Part shown: positions 7,361 to 17,273 of the stretch, piece after piece
Position numbering within the stretch: the stretch's first letter is position 1
How the letters are laid out: each line of letters opens with the position of its first letter
NCBI GenBank assembly: GCA_038252255.1
Contig: JBBSAM010000010.1
Coordinates: forward strand, 75,660 to 139,659
Source of the DNA: Chersky-806 sp038252255
GTDB lineage: Bacteria > Actinomycetota > Acidimicrobiia > IMCC26256 > JAENVU01
Direction of reading: 5' to 3'
Length of the DNA: 64,000 nucleotides
Position numbers and translations under genes: made by a program
Notes under the pieces: generated by a model
Database searches by the model: none
The model's input: the letters and a program-made list of their open reading frames with translations, nothing else
What the model was told of the DNA's origin: nothing

Positions 7361-9046
7361 TCAGGTGACGACGCGGAAGACCTCTTCGAGGCCGGTCATC
7401 CCGAGCGCGACCTTGCGCAGGCCGTCCGAGCGCAGCGGGACCATCCCCTCCATGATCGCCACCTTCCTGATGTCGTCGGTGGAGCGCCGCTCGATGATGA
7501 GCTTCTCGAGCTCCTCGGTCACGAGCATCACCTCGTGGAGGGCGAACCGGCCCCGGTAGCCGGTCTTGCCACAGCCGCCGCACCCGACGTGGCGGTAGAG
7601 GACGGGCCAGTCGGTCCCGTCGATCTGCTCCATGGGCCAGCCGGCCTCGATGAGCTCGGCCTCCGACGGCTGGTAGGGCTCCTTGCAGCGGTCGCAGAGC
7701 TTGCGGGCGAGGCGCTGGGCCAGCACGCAGTCCAGGGCGCTCGTCACGAGGAACGGCTCGACGCCCATCTCGACGAGCCGCAACGGTGTCGAGGCGGCGT
7801 CGTTCGTGTGGAGGGTGGTGAGCACGAGGTGACCGGTGAGGGATGCCTCGACCGCGATGGTCGCGGTGTCCCGGTCCCGGATCTCACCGACGAGCAGCAC
7901 GTCCGGGTCGGCCCGCAGGATCGACCGCAGCGCGGAGGTGAACGAGAGCCCGGCCTTCGAGTTGATCTGCATCTGGTTGATGCCGGGGAGCCGGTACTCC
8001 ACCGGGTCCTCGATCGTGATGATGTTCCGGGACGGGTCGTTCAGGATGTTGAGCGTCGCGTACAGGGTGGTCGACTTCCCCGACCCGGTCGGCCCGGTCA
8101 CGAGGATGGTCCCGTAGGGCTTGCGGTAGGAGCTCGCGTACCGCTCGAGCACGTCGGGGAGGAAGCCCTGGTCGTCCATGCTCAGCAGCGCCTGGCCCTT
8201 GTCCAGGATCCGCATCACGACCTTCTCGCCGAACACCGTCGGCAGGGTCGCGACGCGCAGGTCGACGGGCTTGCCCCCCACGGTCAGGGACATGCGGCCG
8301 TCCTGGGGCAGGCGGCGCTCGGCGATGTTGACGTCCGACATCACCTTCAGCCGGCTGATCACCCCCGCCTGGATGGACTTCGGCGAGTGCATGACCTCGT
8401 GGAGCACACCGTCGATGCGGAACCGGATGCGCAGGTCCTTCTCGGCCGGCTCGACGTGGATGTCCGACGCGCGGTCGGCCACGGCCTGCGTGATGAGCAG
8501 GTTCACGAACTTGACGATCGGCGCGTCCTCGATGATCTCGCTGACGTTCGCGAGGTCGTCACCGTCGGAGAGCTCGTCCGCGGCCTCCTGGGCCATCGTG
8601 TCGACCTCGCCGTCGAGCCGGTGGAAGCGGTCGATGGCGTCCTGCAGCTGGCCCGCGGTGGCGACGACGGTGAAGATGTCCGCACCGGTGAGCGCGCGGA
8701 TGTCGTCGACCGCGAACACGTTCGACGGGTCGCCCATGGCGACGACGAGCCGGCCGTCGTCGTCCCACCCGATCGGGAGCGCCTGGTACTTGCGGGCGAG
8801 GTTCTCCGGGATGAGGCCGGCGACGGACGCGTCGATGGCGCGCTCGGAGAGGTCGACGAACTCGAGCCCGACCTGCTTGGCGAGCGTGCGGACGAGATCC
8901 GCCTCGGAGACGTTCCCGAGCTCGATGAGCACCCGGCCGAGGGGCTTCCCGCTGGCCTCCTGCTCGGCGAGAGCCGCGTCGAGCTGGGCCTGGGTGATCA
9001 GGCCCTGCTGACAGAGCAGCGTGCCGAGCTGGGTGCCGTCCGACAC
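7361..9046 (-). CDS. pilB: Type IV pilus extension ATPase PilB
   Basis: GspE/PilB-family assembly ATPase of 561 residues. Seen: an MshEN domain at residues about 5-150 (LGTLLCQQGLITQAQLDAAL fits the known c-di-GMP-binding pattern of these domains), the DIHVEP segment, RLPQDGRMS, Walker A VTGPTGSGKST near residue 325, LRSILRADPDVLLVGEIRD (Walker B) and GHLVLTTLHTNDA. A four-Cys zinc site is formed by CDRCKEPY and CGGCGKTGYRGR. The GTG at 9046 is chosen because GGAGG precedes it by four bases; a GTG 15 bases upstream lies before that site. A sigma-28-like promoter is at 9096-9124. PilB energises pilin polymerisation on the PilC platform. Confidence 0.93.
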   Translation of the reverse strand: MSDGTQLGTLLCQQGLITQAQLDAALAEQEASGKPLGRVLIELGNVSEADLVRTLAKQVGLEFVDLSERAIDASVAGLIPENLARKYQALPIGWDDDGRLVVAMGDPSNVFAVDDIRALTGADIFTVVATAGQLQDAIDRFHRLDGEVDTMAQEAADELSDGDDLANVSEIIEDAPIVKFVNLLITQAVADRASDIHVEPAEKDLRIRFRIDGVLHEVMHSPKSIQAGVISRLKVMSDVNIAERRLPQDGRMSLTVGGKPVDLRVATLPTVFGEKVVMRILDKGQALLSMDDQGFLPDVLERYASSYRKPYGTILVTGPTGSGKSTTLYATLNILNDPSRNIITIEDPVEYRLPGINQMQINSKAGLSFTSALRSILRADPDVLLVGEIRDRDTATIAVEASLTGHLVLTTLHTNDAASTPLRLVEMGVEPFLVTSALDCVLAQRLARKLCDRCKEPYQPSEAELIEAGWPMEQIDGTDWPVLYRHVGCGGCGKTGYRGRFALHEVMLVTEELEKLIIERRSTDDIRKVAIMEGMVPLRSDGLRKVALGMTGLEEVFRVVT

Positions 9047-9095
9047 GGGTCCTCCGGACACGACGGGGCGATCGGATAGACGCCCTCGCGGTTGG

Positions 9096-9124
9096 CTATC
9101 GGCGTCTTCCGGCGTCGCCTGTAG
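9096..9124 (-). promoter_or_regulatory. Sigma-28 (FliA/WhiG)-like promoter of pilB
   Basis: On the minus strand, CTACAG (9119-9124), exactly 15 bases, then GCCGATAG (9096-9103). It differs from CTAAAG-N15-GCCGATAA at two positions. The -10 overlaps the left arm of an inverted repeat, AGACGCC with GGCGTCT. The start codon is about 49 bases beyond the -10, leaving a short structured leader. Confidence 0.72.
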
Positions 9125-9150
9125 AGCTCCGGTCCCGGTTGGCCAACCGC

Positions 9151-10080
9151 TCAGCTCTGGTCGCGGAGCCCGCTGAAGAGGCGCAACAGGGCACCCCGGT
9201 CGCTCGTGATGTCCGTTCGGCTCGCATCCCCCTCGCCGGACGCCTCGGTCGGGGCCTCGGGCTCCCCGTCGGAATCCCGTTCCGGTGCGGGGCCCGGGTC
9301 GTCGAGGCCGGCCCGGGCGGCGAGCGATGCCCGCTCCCGTTCGAGCGCCTCGCCCTGGAGCGGGACCGACTCGTCGGGCACGCTCGTCACGATCTCGATG
9401 GGCGCTCCCCCGTCCTCCGGCTCCGACTCACGGACGGCATGGAGACCGCCGGACGCCAGTACGATGCCGGCCAGCGAGGTCTCGGCCCCGGCCGCGGCCG
9501 ACCGCTCCCCCTTCGCGATGCGCACCGCACCCTGCTCGATGAGGTCCTTCAGCACGGGGCCGACCTCCACCACGCTGCGCCCGGCCTCCCGGGCGATCTG
9601 GCGGACGGTCCGCTCGCCGTCGATCATCGTGAAGATCTTGAACCCGCTCCGGCTCAGCGTGAGCGAGTCCTCGGGGAGCTCCTCGGCGAGCTCGGGGCGG
9701 ACGTCGAAGCTCGGGAGCACGGCCTCGACCGCCGGCCACGCGCGCACGATGTGCTCGACCGTCTCGATGATCGGGGCGATGTCCGTGGCCCGGTCGGCCG
9801 GCCAGGGCGGCGCCTCGTCGACGATGAACTCGAAGGAGCCGCTCTCGAAGCGGAGCAGGTGGAAGCACACGTCGATGAGCCGGACGTCCAGGGCGTGGCG
9901 GTCCTCGACCGGTCCCGAGTAGTCCGCCGCCTCACCGGCGCAGAACCGCCCGGCCGTGACGTAGAGCGTGCCGTGACCGTCCGGGCCCTCCACCCCGAGC
10001 GCCCCCGTGTGCCGGGCGCGCTCGATCAGGCCGAGGATCTCGGCCAGCGAAAACGTGTCGAGCGTGCCCTGGAGACCCAC
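9151..10080 (-). CDS. DUF4388-domain protein, pilus-locus regulator candidate
   Basis: A 309-residue cytosolic protein. The N-terminus (LQGTLDTFSLAEILGLIERARHTGALGVEGPDGHGTLYVTAGRFCAGE) matches the DUF4388 / PatA-like domain that occurs with gliding, pilus and response-regulator proteins. A middle winged-helix-like part reads SLTLSRSGFKIFTMIDGERTVRQIAREAGRS and resembles the DUF4388-associated helix region. The C-terminus is Ser/Glu/Asp-rich and probably disordered. The start is set at GTG 10080, after GGGGG. An earlier in-frame GTG at 10110 lies too close to the putative -10 element (10114-10121) to be within the transcript. The gene precedes pilB in the same direction. Confidence 0.75.
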   Translation of the reverse strand: MGLQGTLDTFSLAEILGLIERARHTGALGVEGPDGHGTLYVTAGRFCAGEAADYSGPVEDRHALDVRLIDVCFHLLRFESGSFEFIVDEAPPWPADRATDIAPIIETVEHIVRAWPAVEAVLPSFDVRPELAEELPEDSLTLSRSGFKIFTMIDGERTVRQIAREAGRSVVEVGPVLKDLIEQGAVRIAKGERSAAAGAETSLAGIVLASGGLHAVRESEPEDGGAPIEIVTSVPDESVPLQGEALERERASLAARAGLDDPGPAPERDSDGEPEAPTEASGEGDASRTDITSDRGALLRLFSGLRDQS

Positions 10081-10113
10081 GATGCCCCCGGTCCAGACGT
10101 GCGTACCCACAGG

Positions 10114-10142
10114 TTGTCGGCACCGATCACGGAATCATTGAG
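10114..10142 (-). promoter_or_regulatory. Weak sigma-28-like promoter of the DUF4388 gene
   Basis: On the minus strand, CTCAAT (10137-10142), 15 bases, then GCCGACAA (10114-10121), which differs from the FliA -10 at one base. It overlaps the end of aroE. It is less convincing than the three other pilus promoters but has the same exact spacing. Confidence 0.45.
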
Positions 10143-10971
10143 CCGCCGGGTGGCGTTCGGGTGGCGGCATCCCCGCCGCGGCCCGCATCGCGACGAGCGG
10201 GGCCGGGTGGCCCGTCATCGCCTCGAATCCGAGCGCGGCCTGGTGCACGAGCATCCCCAGCCCGCCCACGACCCGGGCACCCCGGGCCGCCGCCGCGGCC
10301 AGGAACGGCGTCTCCGCCGGGTGGTAGATCAGGTCCACCGCCCACCGGCCCGGCCCCGGAGGCGCGATCGGCAGCGACTCGCCGGCCATGCCGACAGGGG
10401 TCGCGTTGACCACGACGTCGAACTGCTCGCCGAGGCCCTCGTCGAGCGCGGCCACCGCCGCGCCCGGAGCAAGGCTCGCGGCCGCTGCGGCCGCCTCCGG
10501 CCGCCGCGCGGTCACCGTCACGGTCGCGCCCGCCCGGCCGAGCGCGAGGACCGACGCCCGCGCCGCGCCACCGGCCCCGACCACCAGCACCCGCCGCCCG
10601 GCCACGTCGAGCCCGGCGTCGACGAGGCTGCGCACGAGTCCCTCGCCGTCGGTGGAGTCACCCCACAGCGAGCCGTCCTCGCGGAGCACCACGGTGTTCA
10701 CCACCGCGAGCGTCGTGGCGTCGGCGCTGAGGGCGTCGCACGCGCGGGCCGCGTCGGCCTTGTGCGGCATCGTGACGCTGAAACCGGCGATGCCGAGCAC
10801 CGGCATCGCCGCGACCGCGTCCGCACCACGGCCGGCCGGCACCGGGAGGGCGACGAAAACCCAGTCCAAGCCGGCCGCTTCGTAGCCCGCGTTGTGAATC
10901 GCGGGCGACCGGGAGTGCCGCACCGGATCACCGATCACCGCCGCGAGCCGCGTCTCCCCCGTCATCGTCAT
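10135..10971 (-). CDS. aroE: Shikimate dehydrogenase
   Basis: Reduces 3-dehydroshikimate to shikimate with NADPH in aromatic amino-acid synthesis. The 278 residues include VIGDPVRHSRSPAIHNAGYEAAGLDW (shikimate-binding Ser pair SRSPAIHN), FSVTMPHKADAA with the catalytic Lys, the Asn of VVNTVV, GDSTDGEGLVRSL, and the dinucleotide motif VVGAGGAARA followed by TVTARRPE. The start ATG at 10971 is two bases after the mltG stop, so the gene belongs to the alaS-ruvX-mltG-aroE chain. A second ATG six bases in is equally possible. Confidence 0.95.
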   Translation of the reverse strand: MTMTGETRLAAVIGDPVRHSRSPAIHNAGYEAAGLDWVFVALPVPAGRGADAVAAMPVLGIAGFSVTMPHKADAARACDALSADATTLAVVNTVVLREDGSLWGDSTDGEGLVRSLVDAGLDVAGRRVLVVGAGGAARASVLALGRAGATVTVTARRPEAAAAAASLAPGAAVAALDEGLGEQFDVVVNATPVGMAGESLPIAPPGPGRWAVDLIYHPAETPFLAAAAARGARVVGGLGMLVHQAALGFEAMTGHPAPLVAMRAAAGMPPPERHPAAQ

Positions 10972-10973
10972 TG

Positions 10974-12056
10974 CTAGCCGAGCAGGCCCTTGCGCCGCGC
11001 GGCTTCCACGTTCTTCAGGTGCTCGGCGTACGTCGTCGCGAAGGCGTGGGCGCCGTTCGCGTCGCTCAGCACGTAGTACTTGTACGGCACGTCCGCCGGG
11101 TGCAGCGCGGCCTCGAGCGAGGTGCGGGTCACCGTCGAGATGGGGGTCGGGGGCAGGCCCTTGTTGCGGTAGGTGTTGTACGGCGAGTCGCGGTTGTAGT
11201 CGGCGTCGGTGATCGGACCGACCCGGCTGCCGCGGGCGTACAGGAGCGTGGCGTCGATCTGCAGCGGCATGCCGTCGCGCAGACGGTTCTCCACCACCGC
11301 GGCGATCTTCGGCCGGTCCACGTCGAGCTTGGCCTCGGTCTGGATCAGCGACGCGACGATCACCGTGCGGTACGGATCGGCCGAACCGGCCAGCCCCGCC
11401 TGCGTGGCCTTCTGGTCGAACTCGGAGACCAGCGTGCGCAACACGGTCGTCTCGGTGTCGGCCTTGCTCACGTAGTACGTGTCGGGCCACGTGAGACCCT
11501 CGAGTGACGTGACGCTCGCGGGCTCGTACCGCGAGCGGATGGTGTTCGACCGCGCGACCTCGAGGAACCGGTCCCGGCTGAGGCCCGGGATCTGGCCCAC
11601 GCGGTCCGCGATCATGTCGAGCGTGAGGCCCGGGATGAGCGCGAGCTTGCGGTACTGCAGCGCGGGCGGAGCTTCGAGCACGGATGCCGCCGCGCTCGCG
11701 CCCATGTCCTGGTGCAGGCGGTAGGTCCCGGCCTGGAACGGCCCCGCGCCGGCGAACCGCGCGTACAGCTGGAATCCGAGCGCGGAATCGACCACCCCCT
11801 GCTGCTCGAGCTGGTCGGCGATGCGCGAGACGCCCCAACCCTTCTGCACCTCGACCTCGACGGCCCGCCCCTGACCTCCGGGCGGGCTGACCTGGTACCA
11901 GAGCCACCCCGCGGCGATCAGCAACGGGATCAGCACGATGACGAGGACGATCAGGAGGATCGGCCCGCGCCGGCGGTGACCCGATCCACCGCGTCGCGGC
12001 GGCCCGGGTGGCCGCGTCGGGGTCTCGGCGGTGTCGACGTCCGAGCCGGTGATCAC
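10974..12056 (-). CDS. mltG: Endolytic murein transglycosylase MltG
   Basis: YceG/MltG family, 360 residues. It cleaves nascent peptidoglycan strands and sets glycan length at the membrane. Seen: a Pro/Arg-rich cytosolic start, one membrane segment (ILLIVLVIVLIPLLIAAGWL, about residues 30-50), a LysM-like region, then VASLIQTEAKLDVDRPKIAAVVENRL with the catalytic Glu, MPLQIDATLLYARG and YNTYRNKGLPPTPIS. The GTG start overlaps the ruvX stop as GTGA. The order alaS, ruvX, mltG, aroE matches mycobacteria. Confidence 0.94.
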   Translation of the reverse strand: MITGSDVDTAETPTRPPGPPRRGGSGHRRRGPILLIVLVIVLIPLLIAAGWLWYQVSPPGGQGRAVEVEVQKGWGVSRIADQLEQQGVVDSALGFQLYARFAGAGPFQAGTYRLHQDMGASAAASVLEAPPALQYRKLALIPGLTLDMIADRVGQIPGLSRDRFLEVARSNTIRSRYEPASVTSLEGLTWPDTYYVSKADTETTVLRTLVSEFDQKATQAGLAGSADPYRTVIVASLIQTEAKLDVDRPKIAAVVENRLRDGMPLQIDATLLYARGSRVGPITDADYNRDSPYNTYRNKGLPPTPISTVTRTSLEAALHPADVPYKYYVLSDANGAHAFATTYAEHLKNVEAARRKGLLG

Positions 12057-12475
12057 GATTGGGCCTCCAGGTAGGACTGGAGCATCACCGCGGCCGCGAC
12101 CTTGTCGACGACCTTCTTGCGCGCGTCGCGCCGCATCCCGGCCTGGACGAGGCTCCGCTCCGCGATGACCGTGGTGAACCGCTCGTCGTAGCCCTCGATC
12201 AGGATCGTGTCGCCCGCCGCGGCGCGCAGCTCCTCGATCTCCTCGATCGCCGCGAGCTCGGCCGGGCCCGCCTTCCCCGAGAGCCCGCGCGGCAGGCCGA
12301 CGACGATCCGGTCGGCCTCGTTCTCCCGCGCCGCCTCGAGGATCGCGTCGTGCTCCCGGGCCCGGTCACCCGAACGCGTGAGGACGGCGTAGGGCGACGC
12401 GAGCGTGCCGGATACGTCGGAGAGGGCGAGGCCGATCCGGCGAGAACCGAGGTCGACCCCGAGGATGCGGGTCAC
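12053..12475 (-). CDS. ruvX: Holliday junction resolvase-like / pre-16S rRNA nuclease YqgF
   Basis: RNase H-fold protein of 140 residues, the family length. It is implicated in 16S rRNA 5' processing in E. coli and proposed to act on junction DNA. Seen: ILGVDLGSRRIGLALSD with the first catalytic Asp, IVVGLPRGLSG, and YDERFTTVIAE. The GTG start lies 6 bases after the alaS stop, and its own stop overlaps mltG. Short spacings indicate one transcript with alaS. Confidence 0.92.
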   Translation of the reverse strand: MTRILGVDLGSRRIGLALSDVSGTLASPYAVLTRSGDRAREHDAILEAARENEADRIVVGLPRGLSGKAGPAELAAIEEIEELRAAAGDTILIEGYDERFTTVIAERSLVQAGMRRDARKKVVDKVAAAVMLQSYLEAQS

Positions 12476-12481
12476 GGGTAC

Positions 12482-15127
<2,646 letters not shown>

Positions 15128-15160
15128 GGGGACTGCCAGGCTACCGAACCGGGGTACCCG

Positions 15161-15261
15161 GCCGAACCGACATTCTGTGGTCGGCCGACGGCGGTTCACT
15201 CCCACGATCTCCATCGGCCGACCAACCGACATCACGTGGGCGGGCGGCCGACGGCGGTTCA
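15161..15261. repeat. Two direct copies of a ~40-bp unit upstream of alaS
   Basis: Copy 1 (15161-15199) and copy 2 (15217-15261) each contain GGCCGA..ACCGACAT followed after a few bases by CGGCCGACGGCGGTTCA. The copies are about 60 bp apart. They fill the gap between alaS and the 82-residue gene, and the stop of that gene falls at the end of copy 2. On the minus strand they would lie in the alaS leader. The AACCGCC string recalls part of a T-box antiterminator, but the tRNA-pairing UGGN is missing. Confidence 0.6.
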
Positions 15262-15507
15262 GCTGCGGGGGCTGGCGGCGCGGGGCCGGCGTAGCTCGGC
15301 TTCGCGTTCTCGCATCGCACTGCGGCCTTCGGTCACGGCCGCCTTCACGTCTCGGGAGATGCCGGTGACAGTGTCGGTGACTCGACCGCTCAGACCCTCC
15401 GGCGTGTAGCGGCGGGCCACGGCCTTCGCCTTGCGCGCCGCGTAGAACGACGAGCCGATGCCGGCGGTGTAGCCCACGGTGAGCCAGAACACGCGCTTCG
15501 GGATCAT
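15259..15507 (-). CDS. Small hypothetical protein, 82 residues
   Basis: Short protein with a single hydrophobic start (VFWLTVGYTAGIGSSFYAARKAKAV) that could be a membrane anchor or an amphipathic helix, then a predicted helical stretch (GRVTDTVTGISRDVKAAVTEGRSAMREREAELR). Its ATG overlaps the TGA of the 122-residue DUF948-like gene, so the two are probably made together. Tandem small membrane proteins of this kind are common before alaS in actinobacteria. No enzymatic function is visible. Confidence 0.65.
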   Translation of the reverse strand: MIPKRVFWLTVGYTAGIGSSFYAARKAKAVARRYTPEGLSGRVTDTVTGISRDVKAAVTEGRSAMREREAELRRPRAASPRS

Positions 15508-15872
15508 CGCTTGAGTTGGTCGCCGGACCGCATGCGGCGGACGGCCCGCTTCGTACCCGTGCCCAGCGCGAGCACCTTGACGACCGGATTCGTCACGGTC
15601 TTCGACACGATCCGGGACGCGGTGTCGATGTGGTCGCCGACGGTCTCGGCCGCGGTGATCAGCGCGCCGACGCGATCGACCTCGTTCTCCGCGTCGTGGA
15701 GGGCCACGCGCATCTCGTCGGCCAGCGCGATGCTCTCGTCCTGGAGGGCGCGGACCGTGCTGCGGAGGTCCCGCAGGGTCACGACGACCGAGCCGAGCGC
15801 GAAGAGCAGGCCGCCGAGCAGCACGGCGAGCAGCACCGCGCCGGTCGCCGCCAGCCAGTCACCCGCGCTCAT
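15504..15872 (-). CDS. DUF948-like membrane-anchored coiled-coil protein
   Basis: 122 residues: an N-terminal membrane segment (WLAATGAVLLAVLLGGLLFALGSVVV), then a helical, heptad-rich stretch (LRDLRSTVRALQDESIALADEMRVALHDAENEVDRV) and a basic tail (KRAVRRMRSGDQLKR). This plan matches the DUF948 family of small membrane proteins found before alaS in actinobacteria. The second ATG (15872) is chosen because GGGGGAG is six bases upstream of it. The start overlaps the 3' end of rarA by 14 bases. Confidence 0.72.
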   Translation of the reverse strand: MSAGDWLAATGAVLLAVLLGGLLFALGSVVVTLRDLRSTVRALQDESIALADEMRVALHDAENEVDRVGALITAAETVGDHIDTASRIVSKTVTNPVVKVLALGTGTKRAVRRMRSGDQLKR

Positions 15873-17199
15873 CGGCATCTCCCCCGCTCGTCACGTCCGG
15901 CGTTCCGGCCCCGGGTCGACGATCGACGTCTGCACCGCGACCGGTCGGCCGGTAGTACACCTGCTCGGCGAGCTCGGCCGGCCGGTACTCCTGGGGCACC
16001 CAGCCCGCGGGAGTGTCGTGAGGATAGACGTACCCCTCGCCGTGCCCAAGGTGAGCGGCACCGGCGTAGTGCGAATCGCGCAGATGCGCCGGAACGGGAC
16101 CCGTCGGGCGCTCGCGCACGTCCGCCATCGCGGCGCCGAGCGCCACCGTGCTGCTGTTCGACTTCGGGGCGGTGGCGAGGTACGTCACCGCGTGGGCCAG
16201 GTTGAGCTGAGCTTCCGGGAGCCCCACGTACTCGACCGCGTGCGCCGCCGCGGTGGCCAGCGGCAGCGCGTTCGGGTCGGCCATGCCGACGTCCTCGGAA
16301 GCCAGGATGACGAGGCGGCGAGCGATGAACCGGGCGTCCTCACCGGCTTCCAGCATCCGGGCGAGCCAGTAGAGCGAGGAGTCGACGTCCGAGCCGCGGA
16401 TGCTCTTGATGAAGGCGGACACGACGTCGTAGTGCTCGTCGTCGCCGTAGCGCAGCGCCCGCATCGCCAGCGCCGCCTCGGTCCACTCGAGCGTGATCGT
16501 GGGCGCGCCGGCTTCGGCCGCCAGCGCGCCGGCAACCTCGAGGCTGGTGAGCGCGTGCCGGGCGTCGCCCTCCGAACGGTCCGCGATGTGGTCGAGGGCT
16601 TCGTCGTCGATCTCGAGCCCGTCGCCGCCCAGGCCCCGCGTCTTGTCCGCGAGCGCGCGCTGCATGAGCTCGCGGAGATCCCCGGGCTCGAGCGGTTCCA
16701 GCCGGAAGAGCGTGGAGCGGCTGAGCAGGGCCGAGGTCAGCGAGAAGTAGGGGTTCTCGGTGGTCGCACCCACCAGGATGAGCAGTCCGTCCTCGACGTG
16801 CGGGAGCAACGCGTCCTGTTGTGTCTTGTTGAAGCGGTGGACCTCGTCGAGGAAGAGGATGGTCCCCTGGCCACGCTCCCCGAGCCGGTTCTTGGCCCGC
16901 TCGACCACCTCGCGGACGTCCTTGACGCCCGCGTTGACCGCGCTCATCGGCTCGAACGCCTTGTCGGTGGCACCCGCGATGAGCCGGGCGATGGTGGTCT
17001 TGCCCGTGCCCGGCGGGCCCCAGAGGATCACCGACGAGAGGCGGTCACCCTCGATGAGCGCTCGCAGCGGCCGGCCGGGCGCGAGGAGATCGCGCTGGCC
17101 GACGACCTCGTCGAGAGTGCGCGGGCGCAAACGGGCCGCGAGTGGTGCGCGGGAGGCCAACCGCTCCTCCGCCGCCGCCGCAAACAGATCCGCTGCCAT
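15859..17199 (-). CDS. rarA: Replication-associated recombination protein A
   Basis: RarA/MgsA AAA+ ATPase, related to clamp-loader subunits and Werner-interacting protein, acting at stalled forks. The 446 residues show LAARLRPRTLDEVVGQRDLL, Walker A GPPGTGKTT near residue 60, Walker B LFLDEVHRFNKTQQDALLPHVE, sensor 1 GATTENPYFSL, arginine finger region ALLSRSTLFRL, and the C-terminal tetramerisation domain (SLYWLARMLEAGEDARFIARRLV). The start ATG at 17199 excludes an upstream in-frame extension that would run through the 17227-17273 palindrome. Confidence 0.95.
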   Translation of the reverse strand: MAADLFAAAAEERLASRAPLAARLRPRTLDEVVGQRDLLAPGRPLRALIEGDRLSSVILWGPPGTGKTTIARLIAGATDKAFEPMSAVNAGVKDVREVVERAKNRLGERGQGTILFLDEVHRFNKTQQDALLPHVEDGLLILVGATTENPYFSLTSALLSRSTLFRLEPLEPGDLRELMQRALADKTRGLGGDGLEIDDEALDHIADRSEGDARHALTSLEVAGALAAEAGAPTITLEWTEAALAMRALRYGDDEHYDVVSAFIKSIRGSDVDSSLYWLARMLEAGEDARFIARRLVILASEDVGMADPNALPLATAAAHAVEYVGLPEAQLNLAHAVTYLATAPKSNSSTVALGAAMADVRERPTGPVPAHLRDSHYAGAAHLGHGEGYVYPHDTPAGWVPQEYRPAELAEQVYYRPTGRGADVDRRPGAGTPDVTSGGDADERG

Positions 17200-17226
17200 G
17201 CGCTCGACCCTACGCCCCTCCCCCGA

Positions 17227-17273
17227 TTTTGGCGTCAGTAGGGACCCTTTGGGGGTCCCAACTGACGCCAAAA
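17227..17273. repeat. Near-perfect 47-bp palindrome overlapping the P450 3' end
   Basis: Arms of 21 bp (17227-17247 and 17253-17273) starting TTTTGGCGTCAGT pair at 20 of 21 positions around a 5-base loop. It contains the stop and the last 12 codons of the P450 gene. No U-run follows the stem on either strand, so it is not a textbook intrinsic terminator, although it could still stop transcription before rarA. It resembles an inserted palindromic unit. Confidence 0.8.

Noticed and set aside
9062..9150. c-di-GMP riboswitch (GEMM) before pilB
   Set aside because: The leader has inverted repeats and two GCCAACC strings, but not the GEMM core elements; the sigma-28-like promoter explains the conserved part better and leaves too short a leader.
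15161..15261. T-box riboswitch for alaS
   Set aside because: Only a partial AACCGCC match; the UGGN that pairs with the tRNA end and a specifier stem are missing, and the sequence is duplicated.
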